Shown here in pieces: positions 18,748 through 28,347 of a stretch of DNA of 57,687 nt. A program made the translations under genes and the position numbers. Under the pieces are notes generated by a model that was not told the origin of the DNA, did no database searches, and saw nothing but the letters and a program-made list of their open reading frames with translations. Source of the stretch: Pseudomonadota bacterium (GTDB taxonomy: Bacteria; Desulfobacterota; Binatia; Bin18); contig SYOC01000266.1 of the NCBI GenBank assembly GCA_005804965.1, positions 1 to 57,687 on the forward strand. Direction: 5' to 3'. Numbering within the stretch: position 1 is the first letter of the stretch; each line of letters begins with the position of its first letter.

Positions 18748-20664
18748 CTATGGCACTGACGCGCCCGCCTCATCTTCGGCCAAGCTCGGCTTGATCTGCT
18801 GTTCATGAGTGAACAAATGTTGGATTGCTTGGGCAACGGTCTCGGTAATGCCGGAAACCTGCATCAGGTCTTCAACGGTAGCCGCACGAACACGCTTCAA
18901 ACTGCCAAAGTGACGTAAGAGCGCTTTACGCCGCGCCGGGCCGACGCCAGCCACGGCATCCAGCGGCGAGCTTAACCGTTCTCTGGCACGCAATTGGCGG
19001 TGATAGGTAATGGCGAAGCGATGAGCTTCGTCGCGAATGCGTTGTAACAAGAACAATGCAGTGGAGTTAGGGCGCAGGACGACTGGGTTCTTCCGTCCCG
19101 GGAGAAACACTCGTTCCGACGAATGCTCGACCTCTTCGGCGAACGGGTCACGTTCGGTACGCATTTTGGCCAAGCCAATCAAATCGACTTCTGTGATGTT
19201 CAGCTCGCGCAGCACTTCGACTGCGACCCCAAGTTGACCTTTGCCACCATCTACCATGAGCAGGTCCGGCAGATCGTGTTCTTCGAGAGCGCGTTGATAG
19301 CGACGAGTCAGCACCTCGTACATCATGCCGAAGTCATCTGCGCCTTCGACGGTCTTAATGCGAAAGCGACGATAGCGATTCTTATCAGGCTCACCTTCGT
19401 CAAATACCACCATCGAGCCGACGGCGAGGTTGCCTTGAATATTGGAGATATCGAAACATTCGATGCGCTTGGGTGCCGTGCGCAGTGCCAAGGCGCGACG
19501 CAGGCTCTCTAGCGTTTTTTCTTTCTGTTCAGCGCCGCGACGTTTCTCGACAAAACTCTGACGTGCGTTTTCTTGCGCCATTTCCACCAACCGCACCTTG
19601 TCGCCGCGCTGTGGATGCAACACCACTACGCTTTTGCCTTTGCGTTCGCTGAGCAGCTCTTCTCGCGCTGTCGAGTCTTCCAGCGGCACGGGCAACAACA
19701 CTTCGTCGGGTAGAAAACGATCTCCCTGATAAAACTGCGTCAACAGTTCAGACAGCACCTCTTCGTCGGGAAATTCGTTGTCCTCAAAACTATAGTCGAG
19801 ATTGCCGACGAGCTTCCCCCCGCGAATGAGAAGAACCTCGACTTCAACGATGCCCCCTTCCCGGTAGAGTCCGAAGATATCTTGGTCATGGCCCAGCGGC
19901 GTGGCCACGTGTTGCTTCTCTCCAGTCTGTTCCATGGCGCGAATCTGGTCGCGTACCCGCGCCGCCTCTTCAAAACGCAAAGCCTCGGCAGCCTCCTGCA
20001 TGCGCACGGTCAGTTGCTGCACCAGCTCGCTATTCTTCCCTTCCAACAGCAGCAGCGCATTCTTCAACTGCGCTTGATAGTCCGCTGGGTCAACTGGAAG
20101 CGTACACGGTCCGAGGCAACGCTTAATTTGGTACTCCAGACACGGGCGCGTGCGGTTGCGAAAGACCGAGTCGGAGCAGGTGCGCAAGGGAAACACTTTG
20201 CGGATGATCTCCAACGTCTCTTGCACCGCTGCACTCGAATGGAAAGGACCGAGGTACTTACTGCCGTCTTTCACGACTTGGCGAGTCAGAAACAGCCGTG
20301 GCCACGCATCTTGCGTGGTGGCTTTCACGTGCCAGTAGGATTTGTCGTCTTTGAGGCGAATGTTGTAACGCGGCCAGTATTGCTTAATGAGCGTATTTTC
20401 CAACAGCAAGGCTTCCTTCTCGCTGCCGGTCAGCAACACTTCGACATCAGCCAACTGCGACAAGAGGAAGGTGATTTGCACGCGGCCATCTCCACCGCGA
20501 GCGTATTGCCGCACACGCGCACGCAAATTCTTGGCTTTGCCAACGTAAATGACCTCGCGGTCCTTGTCGCGGAAGAGATACACCCCAGGACTCGTCGGGA
20601 GCAAGGCGAGTTTGGCATCGAGCACAGATTCCGCTGCCGTAGGTATGGTGATGAGATCGTTCAC
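18748..20664 (-). CDS. uvrC: Excinuclease ABC subunit C
   Basis: GIY-YIG start LPTSPGVYLFRDKDREVIYVGKAKNLRARVRQY; UVR motif; IECFDISNIQG; C-terminal HhH. Confidence 0.97.
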   Translation of the reverse strand: MNDLITIPTAAESVLDAKLALLPTSPGVYLFRDKDREVIYVGKAKNLRARVRQYARGGDGRVQITFLLSQLADVEVLLTGSEKEALLLENTLIKQYWPRYNIRLKDDKSYWHVKATTQDAWPRLFLTRQVVKDGSKYLGPFHSSAAVQETLEIIRKVFPLRTCSDSVFRNRTRPCLEYQIKRCLGPCTLPVDPADYQAQLKNALLLLEGKNSELVQQLTVRMQEAAEALRFEEAARVRDQIRAMEQTGEKQHVATPLGHDQDIFGLYREGGIVEVEVLLIRGGKLVGNLDYSFEDNEFPDEEVLSELLTQFYQGDRFLPDEVLLPVPLEDSTAREELLSERKGKSVVVLHPQRGDKVRLVEMAQENARQSFVEKRRGAEQKEKTLESLRRALALRTAPKRIECFDISNIQGNLAVGSMVVFDEGEPDKNRYRRFRIKTVEGADDFGMMYEVLTRRYQRALEEHDLPDLLMVDGGKGQLGVAVEVLRELNITEVDLIGLAKMRTERDPFAEEVEHSSERVFLPGRKNPVVLRPNSTALFLLQRIRDEAHRFAITYHRQLRARERLSSPLDAVAGVGPARRKALLRHFGSLKRVRAATVEDLMQVSGITETVAQAIQHLFTHEQQIKPSLAEDEAGASVP

Positions 20665-20874
20665 AGGGGAGGCATCCTAGCAAGCAATTTCGGCAGGCGA
20701 CAAGGCAGGCGGCACTGTCGCGCAGCAAATATTACGGCGGATTGGCTGAACCGCGCACGCCCTCCTTTTCGGATACAGAAGACAATGCTATGAGAGCACG
20801 CAAACATTGAAGGTACCCGAGGCCGCTTGCGTCCGTTGAACGGCGAAGCGAGCTTCGCGGAATGGAGGGAATTG

Positions 20875-21156
20875 ATGAAAAAATGGAAGGCAATCGCCGG
20901 AGTCCTGATGGTGGCAAGCCTCTTTTATGTGGCTGGCTGTAAAAAAGAGAAAGAACCAGCAAAGCCACCGCCGCCGGACCCGCTGACCGCGTGCCGCAAC
21001 GAGTGCAAACATGCGTCGGAAAAGATGAATAAGGACTGTATCGACGAACTCACTAAGCAGCAGGCGTTTGATCGTTTGCAAGAGTGCACCACGAAGGCCG
21101 ACGGCTACTCGAAGACGTGCCGCACGGAGTGCGATAAGAAGCATCCGAAGGGCTAA
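20875..21156 (+). CDS. Small Cys-rich putative lipoprotein
   Basis: MKKWKAIAGVLMVASLFYVAGC lipobox followed by a Pro/Lys-rich linker and several Cys. Confidence 0.6.
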   Translation: MKKWKAIAGVLMVASLFYVAGCKKEKEPAKPPPPDPLTACRNECKHASEKMNKDCIDELTKQQAFDRLQECTTKADGYSKTCRTECDKKHPKG

Positions 21157-21191
21157 ACCGCTGGGACACGCTGCGTACAAGGGCACGGCCC

Positions 21192-21518
21192 ATGAAAATT
21201 CTCGGGCGGGAAGAACACTGGATTCATACCCATTTCTTAACCGATTGTACGCGTCTCTCTGAGGCGCGTATGCGCGAGACCGTCAAAGCAATGATCCCGC
21301 CGCTCCGCGAACTAGGGATTGTCTATGGCTTTCATTTCGAGCGAGTGGGCAACGAACGCACGTGCCGCATCGTACTGGAGTGCATCCCCTTTGCCCGCAC
21401 GTTGGATGTAATCCAGCAGCGTTTGCAGGAAACGGTGCGAGACATTCCCGCGCGTCCGGCGGTGATTAAAACCGTGCGAGAAGAATCCACGCCACCACCG
21501 CAGATCTCTGCTCGTTAA
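21192..21518 (+). CDS. Hypothetical protein
   Basis: 108-aa ORF with a good coding pattern, convergent with the comEA-like gene. Confidence 0.5.
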   Translation: MKILGREEHWIHTHFLTDCTRLSEARMRETVKAMIPPLRELGIVYGFHFERVGNERTCRIVLECIPFARTLDVIQQRLQETVRDIPARPAVIKTVREESTPPPQISAR

Positions 21519-21524
21519 GTGGTT

Positions 21525-21558
21525 CCGGGAGAGCATACCGCTAGTCATGCTCTCCCGG
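21525..21558. terminator. Bidirectional terminator-like hairpin between convergent genes
   Basis: Perfect 12-bp stem CCGGGAGAGCAT / ATGCTCTCCCGG between stops at 21518 and 21577. Confidence 0.6.
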
Positions 21559-21576
21559 GCGCATTCCTACGTCACG

Positions 21577-21912
21577 CTACTCAACTGTGAGCTGGTCTTT
21601 CAGATTGGCCACGGTCTTATCCCCAATACCTTCCACTTTGATCAGATCGTCCACGGTCTTAAACGGTCCGTTTTTCTGGCGATACTCAAGAATCGCTTGG
21701 GCTTTGACTTTGCCGATGCCCTTTAGCGAGGTCAGTCCTGCCTCATCTGCCGTGTTGATATTGACCTTTCCCGCCACTTGAGGAGCCGTTGCCGCCGGTT
21801 TCATTGCCGGGGTCGGCGAGGTAGCCGGAGCTTGCTGACTCCAGGCCGGGGTTCCACTAAGAAAACCCGAAACAAGAGTAATGACTAGGAGACGTTGTCC
21901 CCATCGTTTCAT
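21577..21912 (-). CDS. ComEA-like helix-hairpin-helix secreted protein
   Basis: Signal peptide then VNINTADEAGLTSLKGIGKVKAQAILEYRQKNGPFKTVDDLIKVEGIGDKTVANLKDQL. Confidence 0.85.
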   Translation of the reverse strand: MKRWGQRLLVITLVSGFLSGTPAWSQQAPATSPTPAMKPAATAPQVAGKVNINTADEAGLTSLKGIGKVKAQAILEYRQKNGPFKTVDDLIKVEGIGDKTVANLKDQLTVE

Positions 21913-22088
21913 AGAGGCCTCCTTTTCCCTGAATAGGGATAAAATTTCTTTTTCTTTATGCAAAATTTGTTTCGTACTTGTCAAGAGAGGGAGAGCGCAA
22001 TGTACAGAATTTTTCCGTCGAGAAGAAAAATGGCAAAAGATCGGCTACAGTACCAGCCACACACATGCAGAAAAGAAACACGCTGGCC

Positions 22089-22544
22089 ATGATCACCGTA
22101 ACCCTTCGCCCCATGACCGCAGAGGACATAGATGCTGTATTGATGATCGAGGAGGCGTCGTTTCTCTCTCCTTGGACACGGACGGCGTTCATGCATGAAC
22201 TACGCGTTCCTCACAGCCGATTAACCGTGGCCGAACAACAAGGCCAAGTCGTGGGCTATCTCTGCGGCTGGTATATTGCCGATGAAGTGCAGATTCTTGA
22301 TGTTGCCGTCCACCCCGCTTGTCGTCGGCAAGGCATCGGCGAGCAATTACTTCAGTACGCGCTGGCCGAGGCACGGCGGCGTCAGGCTCAGGCCGTGCAT
22401 CTCGAAGTCCGTCGCAGCAATCTTCCCGCCTTAACCCTCTACGGTAAGTTCGGCTTTCGTGAAGTTGCGGTCAGACAGCGCTATTACGCCAATGGAGAAG
22501 ATGCCCTGCTGATGACGTGCTTTCTCTCGCTTGAAGAACACTAA
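22089..22544 (+). CDS. rimI: Ribosomal-protein-alanine N-acetyltransferase
   Basis: GNAT fold: MTAEDIDAVLMIEEASFLSPWT, VAVHPACRRQGIGEQLLQYAL, LEVRRSNLPALTLYGKFGF. Confidence 0.9.
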   Translation: MITVTLRPMTAEDIDAVLMIEEASFLSPWTRTAFMHELRVPHSRLTVAEQQGQVVGYLCGWYIADEVQILDVAVHPACRRQGIGEQLLQYALAEARRRQAQAVHLEVRRSNLPALTLYGKFGFREVAVRQRYYANGEDALLMTCFLSLEEH

Positions 22545-22667
22545 TCCCACATCAGGGGAAGAAAGTGCGCTTACGTGCTGCATGATCTCGCCGGCCAGCG
22601 CTTCATTGCGAACGTCCAGAGGATGAGCTAGGGTGTTGAGGCCTGATCAGTCCGTAAGGGGGAGCCT

Positions 22668-23183
22668 ATGTTTCGCATCGGAGCAAAGGTCGCATATCCT
22701 GGCCACGGGAGTGGGGTTATCGAAGCTCTGGAGAAGAAAACCATTCGAGGGGTGGAGTGCCAACTTTTTGTGGTGCGCCTCTTAGAGAACGGCCATCTTT
22801 TCCTCGTGCCTGCTGCTCAAGTGACCTCAGAGAGCCTGCGCCCCCCGCTCAGCCGCGCCACAGTCAGCAAAGTCTACCACATCCTTCGCACCCCCAAGCC
22901 CCTTGGCAACTCGGCAAATTGGTTACGTCGTTTTCGTTCTTATCCAGACAAAATTAAGACCGGGTCGCTGATCGAAACAGCAAAGATTCTGCGTGACCTG
23001 TTGACGCTGAGGGCGGAAAAGACGCTTTCGGCCAACGAAAATGAGATGCTCAACACGGCTCATGACCGCTTGGTCCACGAACTTGCCAGCGAACAGGCCA
23101 CCTCAAAAGAAAAAATCTTAGAAGAACTCCGCGTCATGTTTCTTCTCGCCGTCGGAAAGAGCACGGTACCAGCTCGTTCTTAG
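22668..23183 (+). CDS. CarD-family transcriptional regulator
   Basis: MFRIGAKVAYPGHGSGVIEALEKKTIRG...; immediately upstream of ispD. Confidence 0.85.
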   Translation: MFRIGAKVAYPGHGSGVIEALEKKTIRGVECQLFVVRLLENGHLFLVPAAQVTSESLRPPLSRATVSKVYHILRTPKPLGNSANWLRRFRSYPDKIKTGSLIETAKILRDLLTLRAEKTLSANENEMLNTAHDRLVHELASEQATSKEKILEELRVMFLLAVGKSTVPARS

Positions 23184-23203
23184 CTGCAAGGAAGTTGCTG
23201 TCG

Positions 23204-23908
23204 ATGGTGGTTCATGCGGTGGTCGTTGCCGCCGGAAAAGGCGAACGTATGGGGGCGGCGCTGCCCAAGCCCTTCCTTCCTCTGGCTGGAGTTCCCCTCT
23301 TTGTCCACACCCTTCGGAGCCTCACGCGCTCGACACTCTTACAAAAGATCGTCCTCGTCATCGCGGCAGAATACGAACCATTGTGCCGTCAACTGCTCGA
23401 ACAACATGGTCCTTTGCGCCTGCCCATGCTCCTCGTACATGGCGGACAAGAGCGGCAAGACTCGGTCCGACTCGGTTTAGCCGCGCTTGACCCAGATTGC
23501 GACATTGTGGTCATTCATGATGCCGCCCGCCCGTTTATTGAAGCTGAGATTATTGATGCCAGTATCAAGAGCGCAGCGGAACATGGTGGCGCGTTAGTCG
23601 CGGTTCCGGCGCGTGACACCATCAAACGGGTCAATCCACAGGGCGGTGTCGTTGAAACAGTCCCCCGGCACGATCTCTGGCTGGCGCAAACTCCGCAGAC
23701 GTTTCGCGTTGCCCTCATCAGAGAGGCACATGCACGCGCCCACACCCAAGGTATTACCGTCACCGATGATGTGGCCCTGCTGGAGTGGGCCGGCGGCACT
23801 GTCGCCATCGTCCCGGGCGATGGACGTAACTTCAAACTCACGACTCCGGAAGATGTGGCATTAGCGGAAGCGTTGCTAAAGATGGGGACGGCTCGTCTGC
23901 ATCCCTAG
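23204..23908 (+). CDS. ispD: 2-C-methyl-D-erythritol 4-phosphate cytidylyltransferase
   Basis: HAVVVAAGKGERMGAALPKPFLPLAGVPLFVHTL; VIHDAARPFI; LTTPEDVALAEALL. Confidence 0.96.
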   Translation: MVVHAVVVAAGKGERMGAALPKPFLPLAGVPLFVHTLRSLTRSTLLQKIVLVIAAEYEPLCRQLLEQHGPLRLPMLLVHGGQERQDSVRLGLAALDPDCDIVVIHDAARPFIEAEIIDASIKSAAEHGGALVAVPARDTIKRVNPQGGVVETVPRHDLWLAQTPQTFRVALIREAHARAHTQGITVTDDVALLEWAGGTVAIVPGDGRNFKLTTPEDVALAEALLKMGTARLHP

Positions 23909-24623
23909 CTGAGGCGCCAGCGTCGCCGTGCGGAGGAATGTGATACGCAGTCACACACTCTTCCTCAAAGCCCCGCACGACCATACAGCTCCCCCAGAGC
24001 TGGAAGTGGTGAGCAATCTCCGGGGCTTCATGCTGGAGCCTCACCACCACGTGTTGTGGGGCGATGATGCCGCCCGGCGCGACTTCTTTGAGGAGACGCG
24101 CCGCCAAATGGACACTCGGGCCAAGCAGTGTCACGGCGCGGCGCTGCACCGAGCCAATCACACCGATGACGACCTCACCTACGTTGAGACTCACGCGCAC
24201 CTTCACTGTGCGCCCTCCGGTCTGTTGTTCAGCAAGCAGCGCATCACGAATAGCCAAAGCAGCGCGGGCCGCCTGTGCCAGCGACCCAAAGTAGAGCAAG
24301 GCACCGTCGCCTTCATAATCTTTCACATCGCCACAGTGGGCCAAGGCGATATCGGTCACCAGGGCGCTAAAGCGTTGCACCACGGCAAGTGCGTGAGCCG
24401 GCGAGTGCTGGAACAACAGACTCGTCGAATCCGCAATATCCACAAACACCAGGGTCAGTTCTCTGCTCGTTGGCAACGTGTGCTGTTCCAAGTAGTCTTC
24501 CGCTAGGCCCGGCAGAAACGTATGCACCTGAGGTTGCCCGCTCGCAACCTCGTGACTGCAGGAAGGATGCACGGCTTGCCGGCAAGTCCAGGCGTCCACT
24601 TCCTTACACGGTTGAGTGTTCAT
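23838..24623 (-). CDS. Class III nucleotide cyclase domain protein with Cys-rich N-terminus
   Basis: RELTLVFVDIADSTSLLF, DYEGDGALLYFGS, VSLNVGEVVIGVIGS; N-terminus MNTQPCKEVDAWTCRQAVHPSCSH. Confidence 0.82.
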   Translation of the reverse strand: MNTQPCKEVDAWTCRQAVHPSCSHEVASGQPQVHTFLPGLAEDYLEQHTLPTSRELTLVFVDIADSTSLLFQHSPAHALAVVQRFSALVTDIALAHCGDVKDYEGDGALLYFGSLAQAARAALAIRDALLAEQQTGGRTVKVRVSLNVGEVVIGVIGSVQRRAVTLLGPSVHLAARLLKEVAPGGIIAPQHVVVRLQHEAPEIAHHFQLWGSCMVVRGFEEECVTAYHIPPHGDAGASARDADEPSPSLATLPLMPHLPES

Positions 24624-25302
24624 GGTGACCTTCTTTCGGCGGCATACAGGAACACGCGCTTGGGTTGACCTGCCCTTGGCTCGCTGTAGCCGTGGAGGTT
24701 GCTGACTGGCACCCCGCACTCCCTGCTTCTTGTTGGTAGTCCACCACGTTTCCCCGTTTATCTAGCGCGACTTGGCAACAGCGCAGCAGGAGATCTTTCA
24801 GCTTCTCTCGACCACGCTGCACCCGTGATTTCGCCCCCGAAAGCGAGACGGCTAAACGTGTGCTTAGCTCTCGTTGCGGCACGCCTTCGATTTCCACGAG
24901 TTGGATCGCTTCTCGATAATGTTCGGGCAAGCGTTCGATCAACGGGGTCAAACACAGGGCCAGTTCAGCATTGCGTGTCTCCTCGTCCTCCCCATTGGGA
25001 GGCGAGACGGCAGGATGTTCTTCCCCAGCGAGAGCACTGTTCAGGCTGACATCGGTGGGGATTTCATGCCGCCGTGGGGCCGCGCGGTAATAGTCGATGA
25101 TGGCATTGCGCGTCAGTTGAAAGATCCACGGGGTGAGTCGCTCGACTTCTCTTACCGTGGACAGATGCTGGTGAATCCGTAGAAAGACCTCTTGCAGCAG
25201 GTCCTCCACATCCGCCGGGTTACTCACCCGACGGGCAATGAAGGTGCGTAGACGGTCGCGCAGCTCGCGCCACAGCAATTCGGTAGCGTGTTCCACAGTC
25301 AT
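24604..25302 (-). CDS. ECF RNA polymerase sigma factor (SigZ-like) with Cys-rich C-terminal tail
   Basis: NPADVEDLLQEVFLRIHQHL, LTPWIFQLTRNAIIDYYR, region 4 EGVPQRELSTRLAVSLSGAKSRVQRGREKLKDLLLRCCQVALDKRGNVVDY; tail GCQSAT...SACSCMPP. Confidence 0.87.
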   Translation of the reverse strand: MTVEHATELLWRELRDRLRTFIARRVSNPADVEDLLQEVFLRIHQHLSTVREVERLTPWIFQLTRNAIIDYYRAAPRRHEIPTDVSLNSALAGEEHPAVSPPNGEDEETRNAELALCLTPLIERLPEHYREAIQLVEIEGVPQRELSTRLAVSLSGAKSRVQRGREKLKDLLLRCCQVALDKRGNVVDYQQEAGSAGCQSATSTATASQGQVNPSACSCMPPKEGHHEHSTV

Positions 25303-25318
25303 TCTCCCATGCGTTTGC

Positions 25319-25960
25319 TTATTTGCACCCGCAACTGGCAGCACCGCGAGGGCTGGTAGAGAGCGACGGTCCACAGCACGACGCTTTTTCCTCTGGTGCG
25401 CAGCAGGACGCCTGTTCACCTGGTGGGCAGCACGAGGAAACAGGAGCTGCCTTCTCAGCCTTTGCGGCAAAGAAACGTGTCAGATTCTCCGTGACCTCGC
25501 CCACAGGCGGCGGTGCGTCAAGCGGTGCTGCGCCACTGTACACCTCACGCAACAGCGCATCCACAATCATTCCCACCGGCGCTTCGGTGTATTCTTGCCC
25601 TTGATAGCGCCACACACGACAGTTGGTCCCTTCCTCGCACCCGCACAGGTCCGTGCAAGAATCACAGTGACTTTCCAACGTCTCTAGGGCGATGTCGTGG
25701 CCGTTGATGCGAATGGTCGGCGAAGTCACAAAGCTGTGCTGCTGGGCTTGTTCTGCCGACTCGATCAGAATCGTACGCACGTGTACGTCATAGCCAGTGA
25801 CTTGCAACACCTGTTGGACGGTAGCGAGGGCGTGTTCGAGGTTAGCCTGACTGCCGACACAACGAGTGCAGGTCTGAAGATCGAGGGCCAGTAACTCGAT
25901 GGTGATAGGGTGGGCGGCCGCCGCCGGTTCTCTTGTCGATGACATGGTTGATGTACTCAT
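25319..25960 (-). CDS. DUF2703-like Cys-rich protein
   Basis: IELLALDLQTCTRCVGSQANLEHAL...SPTIRINGHDI...CDSCTDLCGCEEGTNCRVWRYQGQEYTEAPVGMIVDALL plus repeated Cys pairs at the C-terminus. Confidence 0.75.
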   Translation of the reverse strand: MSTSTMSSTREPAAAAHPITIELLALDLQTCTRCVGSQANLEHALATVQQVLQVTGYDVHVRTILIESAEQAQQHSFVTSPTIRINGHDIALETLESHCDSCTDLCGCEEGTNCRVWRYQGQEYTEAPVGMIVDALLREVYSGAAPLDAPPPVGEVTENLTRFFAAKAEKAAPVSSCCPPGEQASCCAPEEKASCCGPSLSTSPRGAASCGCK

Positions 25961-26077
25961 GAACTCTCTCCTTATGATCCAGGGATTTTTCTGGCAACCC
26001 TTTGTGGGCTTCCATTGCTAGAGACGGAGGAGAGAAGAAAAAGACGCAACGCTCTTGTACTTCCAGTAAGAACCCGA

Positions 26078-27166
26078 CTAAAAGCCTCGCCCAGTCGGCG
26101 GCCGCCCGCTGTTGGGGCCAGAGACACTGCTCCCGGTGAAGACAGCGCCTTTGGCCTGCGCTTCTTCGCGCGTAATCACATTTTTATTCACGAGGTCCAC
26201 GAGTGCAGCATCCAGCAGCTGCATACCATCCTTCTGCCCCACCTGCATGGCTGAAGGCAACTGATGCACTTTGCTTTCGCGGATGAGGTTACGCACCGCC
26301 GCCGTCGCCAGCAAAATTTCCAAAGCAGCCACCCGCCCGCCGCTTTTCTTCTTACAGAGCGTCTGCGTAATCACAGCCTCGATGGAGTCCGCGAACTGCA
26401 TGCGCACTTGCGCCTGTTGGGCGGCGGGAAAGACACTAATCACCCGCTCAACCGTCTGCGGAGCGCTCGGGGCATGGAGGGTTGCAAAGACGAGGTGTCC
26501 GGTTTCTGCGGCGGTGATTGCTAGTTGAATCGTTTCGAGGTCGCGCATTTCTCCGACCAAAATCACATCTGGATCTTCGCGCAAAGCCGCGCGGAGCGCG
26601 TTGGCAAAGGAATGGGTATGCAGCCCCACCTCGCGTTGGTTCACAAGGCAGCGTTGCGACTGATGAATGAACTCAATCGGATCTTCGATGGTCACGATGT
26701 GGCCAGGGGTGGTCTGGTTAATATGAGCGATCATGGCCGCTAGGGTGGTAGATTTTCCTGATCCGGTCGGCCCAGTCACCAGAATCAGCCCTTTTCTCTT
26801 TTCGCACAGCTTCTTGAGAATCGGTGGCAGTCCGAGTTGCTCAATGGTGGGAATCGTTGCGGGAATGAGGCGGAAGACCGCGCCAGCGCCGCGCTGCTGC
26901 ATAAAGACGTTGACGCGAAAGCGTCCAAGTTCACCCGCGTCGTACGCGAAATCAAGCTCGTGCTCTTCGGCAAACGTGCGTTGTTGGGCGTCGTCCAAAA
27001 GCGTGTCGATCAACACCTGCACTGCCTCTGGCGCAAGTGTCGGAGCATCGAAGCGGTGCAAATCGCCATGCACGCGGAGAATCGGCGGCTCGCCGCTGCT
27101 GAGGTGTAAGTCAGAAGCGGCGGATTGCACCGCTAGCGTTAAGAGTGCGGAGAGGTCCAGAGCCAC
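26078..27166 (-). CDS. pilT: Type IV pilus retraction ATPase PilT
   Basis: Walker A GPTGSGKSTTLAAMIAHIN, TIEDPIEFIH, ALREDPDVILVGEMRDLETI. Confidence 0.95.
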   Translation of the reverse strand: MALDLSALLTLAVQSAASDLHLSSGEPPILRVHGDLHRFDAPTLAPEAVQVLIDTLLDDAQQRTFAEEHELDFAYDAGELGRFRVNVFMQQRGAGAVFRLIPATIPTIEQLGLPPILKKLCEKRKGLILVTGPTGSGKSTTLAAMIAHINQTTPGHIVTIEDPIEFIHQSQRCLVNQREVGLHTHSFANALRAALREDPDVILVGEMRDLETIQLAITAAETGHLVFATLHAPSAPQTVERVISVFPAAQQAQVRMQFADSIEAVITQTLCKKKSGGRVAALEILLATAAVRNLIRESKVHQLPSAMQVGQKDGMQLLDAALVDLVNKNVITREEAQAKGAVFTGSSVSGPNSGRPPTGRGF

Positions 27167-27186
27167 GGCAACTGCCTCCTTGCTTC

Positions 27187-27225
27187 GTCAAGAGAAAGAC
27201 GTGAATCTTTTGCCTTTCTCTTGAC
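27187..27225. promoter_or_regulatory. Perfect 12-bp inverted repeat upstream of pilT
   Basis: GTCAAGAGAAAG -15 nt- CTTTCTCTTGAC. Confidence 0.5.
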
Positions 27226-27246
27226 CATGGGCCTTTGGTGGTGCCG

Positions 27247-28185
27247 TTATTTAATCGCCAAGGGATTCAGCGGACTGCCGACGGCATGCGGGATATTGAG
27301 CGGTGGTGCCACCCACAGGAATTCGTAGACGCCATCGGCGGCACAGTCCTTTGCCAGTTCCTCAAATGTGAAGATTTCACCCAGCGACAACCCGAGGTCA
27401 CGAATCGCCACCTGATGAAACGGAATGAACTCGCCGTCAATTTCCGTAGGCAGTCGCTCCACGGCGATATTATCCATAGCAATGCACGAGATTTCTTTTG
27501 TGGCGATCCAGTCCAGGGTATGCACCGACATCCCCGGCTGGGCGTGGAAGTAGGCTTCTTTCTCGCCATGAGTCTTGAGCGTGTACCAGTAGGGCACCCA
27601 ACCGGTACGAACACACAGAGCATCGCCGCTTTTGACTTCGACCTTTTGCGCCTGCGCACAGCCGTCGAGGTCGGCCACGGTGATGGGATAATCTTTCGGC
27701 AGGTGGCCATCGTTGTCATAGCCTTTGTAACGCACCATATCGAGCAACACCCCGCGCGTAACAAACGACTGATAGAGCTTGCCGATGTCGTTCTTCGCTG
27801 CACCGCCGTGCGCAGTCACTGCACTGGTGGGCAGATCGTTGTAAAACCGATCCCCGTAGCCGACATGCGCTAAACTATCCCATTGCGTCGAGCCTTGGAG
27901 ATACATGGTGATGTAGTCGTCGTTCACGATGGCTTGCCCGGGCATGCCAATATCTTGGATCGGTACATTGAGCACCGACATAAACCGCTGCGCCGAGGTG
28001 CGCGTGGGAAACACTGGGCCGAACTGGTCAATGGGGATACAACAGCACATCACTTTGCCTTTGCGCACTAACTTCGCCGCTGCAACAATCACATCTGCCG
28101 TGATGAAATTGGCGGTGCCTTTTTCATCGTCTTTTCCCCAACGTCCCCAGTTACTGAGTTTGGGCATGGCTTCTCGTCCTGGCAT
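27247..28185 (-). CDS. Cyclase / kynurenine formamidase-like family protein
   Basis: STQWDSLAHVGYGDRFYNDLP, DALCVRTGWVPYW, MDNIAVERLP. Confidence 0.85.
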   Translation of the reverse strand: MPGREAMPKLSNWGRWGKDDEKGTANFITADVIVAAAKLVRKGKVMCCCIPIDQFGPVFPTRTSAQRFMSVLNVPIQDIGMPGQAIVNDDYITMYLQGSTQWDSLAHVGYGDRFYNDLPTSAVTAHGGAAKNDIGKLYQSFVTRGVLLDMVRYKGYDNDGHLPKDYPITVADLDGCAQAQKVEVKSGDALCVRTGWVPYWYTLKTHGEKEAYFHAQPGMSVHTLDWIATKEISCIAMDNIAVERLPTEIDGEFIPFHQVAIRDLGLSLGEIFTFEELAKDCAADGVYEFLWVAPPLNIPHAVGSPLNPLAIK

Positions 28186-28347
28186 AACTCATTCCTCCTC
28201 TTGCAGTTACCAATGTGGTTGTCCTTATATCTGAGCGCTTCCTTTTGCGAAATGGTTATGCACTCTCTATCTCTTCCCTACTTGCCTTGACCGCAACCTT
28301 GGCCTGCCATACAAGCGGGCGAGGAACGTTTATCTGGAGGAACTGAT

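Noticed and set aside
26078-27166. Type IV pilus gene cluster
   Set aside because: Only pilT is present; no pilB, pilC, pilM-Q or pilin genes in the window.
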